From Chinchilla lanigera (taxonomy: Eukaryota; Chordata; Mammalia; Rodentia; Chinchillidae), in the NCBI RefSeq assembly GCF_000276665.1, contig NW_004955466.1:6742168-6806167 (forward strand): a DNA stretch of 64,000 nucleotides, written 5' to 3'. Shown here piece after piece: positions 56,507 through 64,000 of the stretch. Within the stretch, counting starts at the first letter, position 1, and the number at the start of each line of letters is the position of its first letter. Made by a program: the position numbers and the translations under genes. Below the pieces are notes generated by a model. The model ran no database searches. It was not told the origin of the DNA and worked only from the letters and a program-made list of their open reading frames with translations.

Positions 56507-57790
56507 TGGACTATAAACAACCTGATGAGGATAACAAAACTTAAGGGTTCCTTGAATTATGCAACTTTGACGGTCCTGTGTGGGACTCCGAAATGCTTGT
56601 GCTGTTGTTATTAAAGGCGTTGGGTCAAGTGGGCTCTTTTCATGTGAGGCTGCGGTAAAAACTGCGTCCCCAAATGTAATCAGTACAGTCTGTTAATAAG
56701 ATAAAGCTGAACTGAAAGAATTGCTTACCAAAGTAAGGGAAACATCGCCTTCTAAAGCTTGGCACTGTTTCCAAGGGAAAGCACAAGGACAGAGTTTGTT
56801 TAGGAATTTCAAATTTGATGCAAAGTGGGTCTTTAAATGCAGGGAGAGGTTTGGGGAGTGGTCTTTATGAGTGGTCTTTATCAGTGGTCTTTATAATCGG
56901 GGTAGGATTCAAGGATATGATATAATAATCCAGTGTTGGTAGACACAGAAAGATGAAGATTTGCTTATTTGATTATTTATTTTTGTTTCTGGGAGTTACA
57001 TGGAGGCCCTCATGTATGCTAAGTACACCTACGTTTAAGGTGAGAAGTTGGAAGCAAAGAGTTAAAAAGTCTTAGAGCATAAGCTGTCAGCTGATGTTTT
57101 CCACTAAAGAGTTAATGAATCTTTGGACGTTTTGGTAATGAAAAATTGCACAATTTGTCTGAACAAGAAAGACCTAGAAAAATAAATGTATTGTAAGAGA
57201 GGTAGAAGAGTAGCATAAAGTCATGTTAATGTAGACAACAAAATATAGCTTAGGTTTCAGTGTTCTCTCTGCACGGGGATAGGAGGGGATTAGATAATTT
57301 TAATTCTCAAGGTTTTCAATTCACCTTCCAACTGAGTATTTCTCTAAGATTGGATTTGTATCCTGGGGGGAGATGGGCACAAGAAGCATAGCTCTGTGGA
57401 TTGCTATGTAGAGTTGTATGAGGTCAGTTCCCACAGAAGAGGGTCCCTAATGGTGCCTGCTCCACTGAGAAGCAGTGATTCCTTCCCTCTATGCTTCTGA
57501 GTCTACTAATCACAAACATGGTCCATGGCAGTCCACTGTGAATTAGAAAATTTCATTAATAGTCAGCAGATTCAGACATAGACTTTACAATACAGTTTCT
57601 GGATGCATTGTTCTGGAAGGGGCTAATTCACTGTACTTGTTTGTGTTTAGGCTAATGAGTGAATAAAAGTCAGCTGTCTTCAGTTACTTTTACACTTGTA
57701 CAGGGAATTGTACTAGGATTGTACAAATGGCATTACCTAGGAACTTCTGCTTGAGATTTTGCAGATATTGCAATTGTCTTAGCCACAGAT
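56507..57790. other. Intron 6 stretch with a small tandem repeat
   Basis: Otherwise unremarkable. A 13-bp unit agtggtctttatg is repeated three times at 56857-56895, differing only in the last base. Confidence 0.6.
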
Positions 57791-57794
57791 TTTT

Positions 57795-58375
57795 CTTTTA
57801 TTTTTACTTTATAGAGGCAAAAAAGAGAAATAAAACCAATAAAAATAATACAGAATTTCAAAACAAGATGATAGGAAATTAATAATGGTTATTATGCTGC
57901 ATATTGCTATCTTCAAAGTAGTTGCTCAGATTACCAGGTGCGGGCATGCAAAATTGATCAAATGATATAAGCACTAACTGTTCCTTTCAATGAACTAATA
58001 GAAATTAGTAGTACAATTATCTTAGCTATTTTGTGTGTGTATATATATATATCTTTTCCCCCTTTCCTTATTTTCTCTTTTTCCCCATCCCAGTTGTTCT
58101 TTCCTTTTGAGCAGTTTCTTTCCCTTTCAGTATATCTATTGTACCTTTTGGATCTTATTTACTCTTTCAGTTTCTTACACTAGGGAGACAATATGATGTT
58201 TACACATGTGGATCTGATTTATTTCACTTATGAGTATAGTCTCTAGTTGCATCCATTTACCTATAAAAGCCTTGACTTTATCTTTCTTTATAGCTGCATA
58301 GTACTCCATTGTATAAAAATACCACATCATTTTTATCCATTCCTCGGTTGATGGACATCAGGCTTAGCCACTGCT
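57795..58375 (-). mobile_element. Antisense L1 3' end
   Basis: Same family as 52131-55200: acagaatttcaaaacaagat, ttgctatcttcaaagtagtt, gcatagtactccattgtata, cctcggttgatggacatcag. 5'-truncated to about 580 bp. Confidence 0.8.
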
Positions 58376-58923
58376 GATGAAGAGGTCTAGATCATAGGAT
58401 CCTGGGCAACAATTACTTTACCATAATTACAATTTTTAGACAGGTTGAATCTTATACTTAACATGGTCCTGCTAGAAGTTTGATAATAGGTTGCATCTTC
58501 AATGAAAATGTTGCATATATTAGTAAAGAAAGTGACTTTTTAAAGGAAATATACAGTTCCTATGTATAGAAGTCTATCAGCATGTATGATAAATTTATTT
58601 AATAAGTACTGACCATTAGCTTAATTGTTGTATTTCTGCTCTATGATGTAATTAATGATCACTCCAATTGACTTCTAAGGTATGATAATATATTGGGAAA
58701 CATATATATACTGTTCAAGAATAATTTGTGTTTCTCTCAAAGTTGTCATTAAATGCAAAAAAAATGCCTTGCTTGATTTCACTTTATAGTTTTCTCCTAA
58801 AATATATATTGAGCTATTTCTCTCTTCTAAGTAACGGGGATCCAGCAGTGGACATATACACAAATTCTCCCCTATTTTCATGGAAGGGCAATTGCATCAG
58901 ACACAGTTAAGAACAGCAAGGAA

Positions 58924-59244
58924 GGGGCTGGGGATTTAGCTCAGCGGCAAAAGCGCCTGCCTGGCAAGCGCAAGGTTGTGAGTTCGGTTCCCGGTACCGG
59001 AGAAAAACCAAAAAAAGAAAGTGCCTGACCCCTCAACTGTGTGAACTTAGCCACTACACAATACATGGCATGGCAGAAGCACGCATCACCCACCAAAGAG
59101 AGGAGGANNNNNNNNNNNNNNNNNNNNNNNNNNNNNNNNNNNNNNNNNNNNNNNNNNNNNNNNNNNNNNNNNNNNNNNNNNNNNNNNNNNNNNNNNNNNN
59201 NNNNNNNAAAACCAAAAAAAAAAAAAAAAACAAAAACAAAAACA
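58924..59244 (+). mobile_element. ID SINE insertion with enclosed foreign segment and gap
   Basis: A full ID SINE runs from ggggctggggatttagctca to ggttcccggtaccggag and a first A-rich tail (to about 59019). About 88 bp of non-ID sequence and the gap follow, then a second ID-type tail (aaaaccaaaaa…). The 15-bp TSD aagaacagcaaggaa lies before the first ID (58909-58923) and after the second tail (59245-59259). Confidence 0.8.
59108..59207. other. Assembly gap (100 N)
   Basis: Exactly 100 N, probably a placeholder of unknown true length, inside the ID SINE insertion. Frames running through it are artefacts. Confidence 0.98.
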
Positions 59245-59837
59245 AAGAACAGCAAGGAAAACTTTATTCAAATACATTGCAATAATGGAGAGAGACTTAC
59301 AGTACGGGTGGGATATTGATTTCAATTTTGTTGAAACAAATGGGGAGGTTGATCAGTGTGACTAGGCCATCTATGTTTGCTAACTAATACTCATCAAAAT
59401 TAGTCTCCTACCCTCCTATAGAGACTAGCCAACAGGATCAAATATATGGCCCCAGACCAAGGTGAGTCAGGAGTCCTTGGCCCAAGGCACAGCTAAACTC
59501 GTAGAGGAATGAGTATGAGCTTGGGTCTGCGCCAGTGAGTAGGGAAAAACATATAAACCTGGAGCTGCATTTTAACCACCTTCATATATTTCACAATCCT
59601 GCTTTGAATTGTTTCTTCCAATATCTTATCATAGCAACAGTAACACATTATCATATAATATCATTAAAATGGTTGGTAGAGGGCCACTTATGCAGAACAC
59701 AGCTGTTTATCCTGCTGTCCTAGCTATTTACCCAAGGATTATAGATTTTTACTTGAATGTTCCAACAGTAGTGTGATTCACTTAGTGCTGCTGGGATGCT
59801 TCTCTTTTTTATTTGTACTGATAGGTTTGCTTACCAT

Positions 59838-60290
59838 GATGGTTAATTTCATGTCTCGGCTGAAACACTGCGTGCCCAGATTAAACATTATGTCTGGGTG
59901 TGTCTGTGAGTTATTTCTGAATGAGATTAGCATTTGAATCTGTGCATTTGGTAAAGTAGATCACCCTCTGTGATGTGGCTGGGCCTCCTCCCACCCATCA
60001 AAGACCCAAATAGAACAAAAGATGGAGAGAGAATAAATTCTCTTCTTTTTTTTGCCTCATTAGTTGATTGGGGTATTTCATCTCATTTGCTCTTGCCCTG
60101 GTGCTGAATTATATCACTGGCTTTCCTGGATCTCCAGTTTATAGATGGCAGTTTGTTGACCTTCTTAGGCCCCAAATCATGGAGCTAGTTCTCTAAAATA
60201 AATCAGTCTGTTTCTATCTTTCGTATCTCTTGCCTTCCTGTTGGCTCCTATTGGTTCCTGTTTCTCTGAAGATCTCTTGATTAATACACT
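59838..60290 (+). mobile_element. Ancient LTR-like repeat
   Basis: Gatggttaatttcatgtctc, gtctgggtgtgtctgtgagt, gagattagcatttgaatctg, ccaaatagaacaaaagatgg and a polyadenylation-like aaaataaatcagtctg match a common ancient mammalian repeat in order. I cannot name the family safely. Confidence 0.55.
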
Positions 60291-60411
60291 TAAATTTTTT
60301 TCTTTTATCTCTTTGCTTACATGGTCCACCATAGTGATCATTTCAGCATTTACACAAGGCTCCTAGTTAATAGATGTTTTTCTAAAGAGATGATATTTCA
60401 GCTTAGACCTT

Positions 60412-60820
60412 ATCTTAGTTACTTTTCCTATTGCTAAGGCAAAATGCCTGAACCCAAAGTTGAAGGAGGAAAGGTTTATTGTACTTCACCATTTGTAGAG
60501 ATTTCAGTTCATAGTTGGCTGGCTTCAAGGCAGCATGGAATGGCAGAGGGGCACATAGAACAAGCAGGAAGCAACAGCAGCAAGCAACAAATGATGACCC
60601 TATTTCTGTCCCTTATAGCCTATTCCAGGCTATGCACCTTTAGGTAGTACTCACAGCCAGGGTTTGGCAGCCTTAATCTTAGCATTGCACTATGAAAGAA
60701 ACCCAGTATTGGATCTTTAATCCCGGAATCACACACTCGAGATCTAGCCACTTCTGAAAAATCCCACTTATTACTGCATGGAGCTTTGGGGGATATCTAG
60801 ATACAAGCCATAACATTCTA
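60412..60820 (-). mobile_element. MaLR 3' LTR of minus-strand provirus
   Basis: Ttagttacttttcctattgc, ggaggaaaggtttattgtac and ggctggcttcaaggcagcat correspond block by block with the LTR at 62645-63130. It bounds the internal region on the low-coordinate side. Confidence 0.75.
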
Positions 60821-62294
60821 CCGCTGGCCCCTCAAAGACTCATGTACATCCCTTTGTACAAAAGGCATTTAGTCCATCTCTTAAGAGTTGTCAAAGTCCT
60901 AACAGTTTCACCATTGCTGTGAAGTCTCAGTCCAACGTCTCCTCTGAGATTTAAGGCAAACTCTTAGCTGCAAGCCTTTGTAAAAGTGATAAGAAAGTTA
61001 AATACTTCCCACATACAATGCCACAAGATAAACCTTACCATTCCAAAAGGTATGAATAGGAGTATACAAAGGAATTTGACCTAAGCAAGTCCAAAAGCTA
61101 GCAGTGCAAACATTAAGTCCTGTAGTTCCATATCCAGCACCTAAGGCAGTCTGTGGCAAGATGTGAAGTCTAAACGGCTTGGATGGCTACACCCCTGCTG
61201 CACTGCATGTAGTTGTAGCTCTCATAGTTTCTCCCTTGGACCAGCTTTGCTCGCTCCTTAGAGCTTTCCTTGGATGATCCATGTTCCTGGTTTCTCCAAC
61301 TTTCTGGGGTCTCCAGTGCACCTTTGGCTTCACACTCACAGCTTCACACAGTGCCCTCTCAAGAGCACATTGCCTCACCTCCCAGACCTCCTTCTGAAAT
61401 CCAGGTGGAAGCCTTACTTACTCTACAACTGGTACATCCTGCTTGTGCCTAAAATCAGCACCACACGGATGAAGCCAAGGTCTGCCACCAGCTGGAGCAG
61501 TAGCTAGGCTTCCTTCTCTTTGGTTGTAGAAGTTAAGTGGCTGGATTGCCGAGTACTCTGAACCAAATCCCCAGAACAGATTCTTTAGGTCTCTGCAATT
61601 CGAACATGGTCCTTGGGGCTCTCTTCTCAAAATAAAGTCTTTTGCTGTTGCAATTTTGAGGCTGCAAAAGCTGGAGTCATGCTGTTTTTTTATGATGCCC
61701 TCAGGCCATCTTTTCTATGGCTCTGTTCCTTCTCAGGAAACAGGTTCTGCTCTGCTCTATCTGTGCAGTTCACAGCTTCACTGATACTTCTTTTCTGGCC
61801 AAACTTGCAATGTTTTAGACCATTCTGCTGGACTCTTTGCTCTTGATTGTCAACACAGATCTGGCTAAAAGACCCCAATAGTAGCTATGCCATCACCTCA
61901 ACATTAGATTCTCTTGCAACTTTTTCTGCAAGATTAGTCCACAACCCTTAATGTCAGTCTTAGACAAAGTGTCTGGACATGAGCAAAATTCAGACAAACC
62001 TTCTACCATGGCATAAGACACATGGTCTGGAGTCCCACAACCAGTACAGTCCTTCTTCTCAGCAGAGACCTCCTGAGCCTGGCCTTTACCAGCAGGATTT
62101 CTATCTGTCTTCTGGTCTTCTGCGTTCTGACAAGAATCTCTCATCAAGTACAGATTTAGGCATTCCAGGGCTGCTTCTTCAGCTGGCATCTCCAGACCTT
62201 TCCAAACTCTTCCCACAAGCCAGTTTGAAAGGCTCCTGAGTCACATGGTCAAGTACAGTCACAGCAATGACCCCATTTCTTGGCACCAAATTCT
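60821..62294 (-). mobile_element. MaLR internal region, minus strand
   Basis: It lies between two LTRs of like orientation and is the reverse complement counterpart of 46167-47335. It starts (minus strand) at the L1-interrupted ttggtgcca border. Several partial frames survive (for example 61893-62216), but it has no intact gag, pol or env that I recognise, as expected for non-autonomous MaLRs. Confidence 0.7.
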
Positions 62295-62630
62295 TTTTTT
62301 TTCTTCAATCAGATTTTATTGGTGCATTTTAGATATGCATAATGATAGCCTCTTTAATGAATGATGCTGGATAAACTGGCTTTGCACATGCTGATGATTA
62401 AAATTGGGTATATTTTTTCACCATGCACTAAAGTTGAAATGGATCAAAGATCTAAATATTAAAACAGAAACATTAAATCTGCTGGAAGATAGAATAAGTA
62501 GAACTCTTTATTTTTTGGTTTTTCTCTGGTACCGGGAACCAAACTCACAACCTTGCACTTGCCAGGCAGGCGCTTTTGCCACTGAGCTAAATCCCCAACC
62601 CCAGAATAAGTAGAACTCTTGATGTTGGTC
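62295..62630. mobile_element. 5'-inverted L1 fragment inside the MaLR
   Basis: The left edge is poly-T and minus-strand 3' UTR (tcagattttattggtgcatt). From about 62355 plus-strand ORF2 reads KWIKDLNIKTETLNLLEDRI. A 14-bp TSD with one mismatch flanks it: tggcaccaaattct (62281-62294) and tggtaccaaattct (62631-62644). A twin-primed insertion; an ID SINE later entered it. Confidence 0.8.
62509..62602 (-). mobile_element. ID SINE, antisense, perfect 18-bp TSD
   Basis: Ctctggtaccgggaaccaaa through gagctaaatccccaacccc. The TSD agaataagtagaactctt is identical at 62491-62508 and 62603-62620. The youngest layer of a three-deep nest: ID in L1 in MaLR. Confidence 0.95.
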
Positions 62631-62644
62631 TGGTACCAAATTCT

Positions 62645-63130
62645 GTCTTGATTAATTTTTTTGTTGCCAAGACAATATACCTGACACCCAAAGTTACCGA
62701 AGGAAAGGTTTATTTAGCTCACCATTTGTAGAGATTTCCTTCATAGTTAACTAACTCTAAGGCAGGGTGGCATGGCAGAAAGACATTGCAGAGGAGAAAC
62801 AGTTCATGGTGGGATGAAGGCAGTATAAAGCAGTGAAGTAGAGAAGAAGCAGCGAGTGACATATAGCCTTTTTCTAGCCCTTATAGCTTATCCAGCCCCT
62901 ACATCTTATCCCTAAGCCTTTATATCTTATCCAGGCTACCCACACCCTTAGGGTGGATATCACTCACACCTAGGGTGGGGCACCCTTAATAATAGCATGG
63001 CACTATGAATCAATTTCAGCATTCTATCCTTGACCTCAGCATCATAACCCTAGATCAGCCACCTCCAAAAAGGCCACCTGTTACCACATGAAGCTTTGGG
63101 GAAACATCTAGACAGAAGCAGTAACAGACC
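62645..63130 (-). mobile_element. MaLR 5' LTR of minus-strand provirus
   Basis: Gtcttgattaatttttttgt, aaaggtttatttagctcacc, gggtggcatggcagaaagac and gaagctttggggaaacatct parallel the LTR at 60412-60820. The bases before it (taccaaattct) are the LTR/internal border. Confidence 0.75.
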
Positions 63131-64000
63131 TTAAAGATGGGTATGATTTCACCAGGAAAAAGGAGAAGTTGCTATGTTAGGTAATTGTTTAAACAGTATG
63201 TTTGGACATCCCTCAGATGAAAGAGAAAGTGACTTTTTTGAAGAAGGGAAAGAAGTTCTCTATGTACAAACTGTAACGAGCCAAAGATAGTTGCACAGTG
63301 GGACTGGAGAGGCAGCCAAGATTGTATTAAGGGTCTGGCTTTTCTTCTGAAAGCTGTACAAAGTTACAGGAAAAGAACTTAAAGCATTCCTCAATTTGGT
63401 TTGCTTGTATGTGTATCATAATATTTGAAAAAGTCAAGGTTTTAGGAAATATAATCTTTGTCAGTTGCATATTTTGATCAGGCCTTATATTTTCTATAGC
63501 CCCAATGGATATTAAAGAAAAAAATTTCCTTCTACAACAAGAAGCATTAACTACAATATGATTATTGCTAAAAATAAATGCCTGTTCTTCATCTGGCTAT
63601 CTGTCTCTATCTGTCTGTCTGTCTGTCTGCATACAAGTGTGACTCCCTAGGAATATATTCAGGCTAAAATAGGTGTTATGTACAACTTATTAAAATTCAG
63701 ATCTTGTACTGAAGGAAACTAGCTAATGCTTGGAGTAATTAGGATTATTTCCCTGTGGAGCTCTTAGTAGCATGAGCTGGAGAAGTGAGTTCTGAATAGG
63801 AAGGAGGCAATAGAATTTGTTATCAGGGTTAGAGGTTCAGATAACAAATGTAGCTTGCAATTTTCTTTCAGCATATAAATTTCACTCTACAAAAGGAAAT
63901 GGAAATGGACTCTGTAAGTCATTCATGTATAAAATCTATGTAGAATAAGAAGCCAGTGCTTATCAAACAGCTTATTACTGTTTTGTGGTTTTTGTCCAGT
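63131..64000. other. Intron 6 end, no recognised features
   Basis: Intronic, with a short (CTGT)n microsatellite at about 63600-63629. The next KCNH5 exon (GISSLF…, S4) is not reached. Confidence 0.6.

Noticed and set aside
58924..59000. tRNA-like sequence (A and B box) that could be a tRNA gene
   Set aside because: It is the ID SINE head; the A-rich tail and TSD show a retroposon. The same sequence recurs many times in the window.
58941..59325. ORFs spanning X residues
   Set aside because: They cross the 100-N assembly gap and SINE tails; not real reading frames.

Overview
The window is vertebrate nuclear DNA: AT-rich, intron-dominated, full of retroposon debris and without bacterial-style gene packing. 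It comes from a rodent. Every few kilobases there is a tRNA-like ID SINE (GGGGCTGGGGATTTAGCTCAG head, A-rich tail), together with B1 SINEs, B1+ID dimers and ORR1/MT-like MaLR LTRs. I see no murid B2 or B4 elements. The B1+ID dimers fit a non-murid rodent (beaver, squirrel, dormouse or guinea-pig-like groups), but the species cannot be fixed from the sequence.

The one real gene is KCNH5 (EAG2, Kv10.2), a voltage-gated potassium channel read on the + strand. Five consecutive coding exons are present: 2494-2617, 18624-18730, 23609-23737, 36121-36236 and 41534-41926. They are joined by canonical GT/AG introns whose phases keep one open frame. Together they encode about 289 residues, from just after the N-terminal cap through the PAS domain, the PAS-to-membrane linker and segments S1, S2 and S3. 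The first coding exon (N-terminal cap) and the exons for S4, pore, C-linker, cNBHD and C-terminus lie outside. Residues that differ between EAG1 and EAG2 match EAG2.

Everything else is intronic. Intron 1 (to 2493) has L1-like remnants and an ID SINE. Intron 2 (2618-18623) has a B1-ID dimer, MaLR LTRs, an AT-rich palindrome, a palindromic mariner-derived element, a long antisense L1, a perfect 68-bp inverted duplication and a Tigger-like element. Intron 3 (18731-23608) has an antisense L1 3' end. Intron 4 (23738-36120) has an assembly gap, an L1 ORF2 remnant, SINEs and a second copy of the palindromic mariner derivative. Intron 5 (36237-41533) is mostly unique. Intron 6 (41927 to the end) is repeat-dense: a hAT element with target-site duplication (TSD), a MaLR LTR plus internal region, nested antisense L1s, a SINE pair around an assembly gap, and an almost complete minus-strand MaLR provirus interrupted by an L1 that itself carries an ID SINE.

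The most interesting non-genic signals are: (1) two copies of a mariner derivative in which two transposase 3' ends face outward, with the same internal junction in both; (2) a 283-bp AT-rich fold-back at 8791-9073 whose arms end in unique sequence; (3) an ID-SINE insertion with perfect 15-bp TSDs that encloses foreign sequence and an assembly gap; and (4) perfect dispersed micro-duplications (68 bp inverted, 42 bp direct) beside LTR edges. I found no sign of a previously undescribed multi-gene system.
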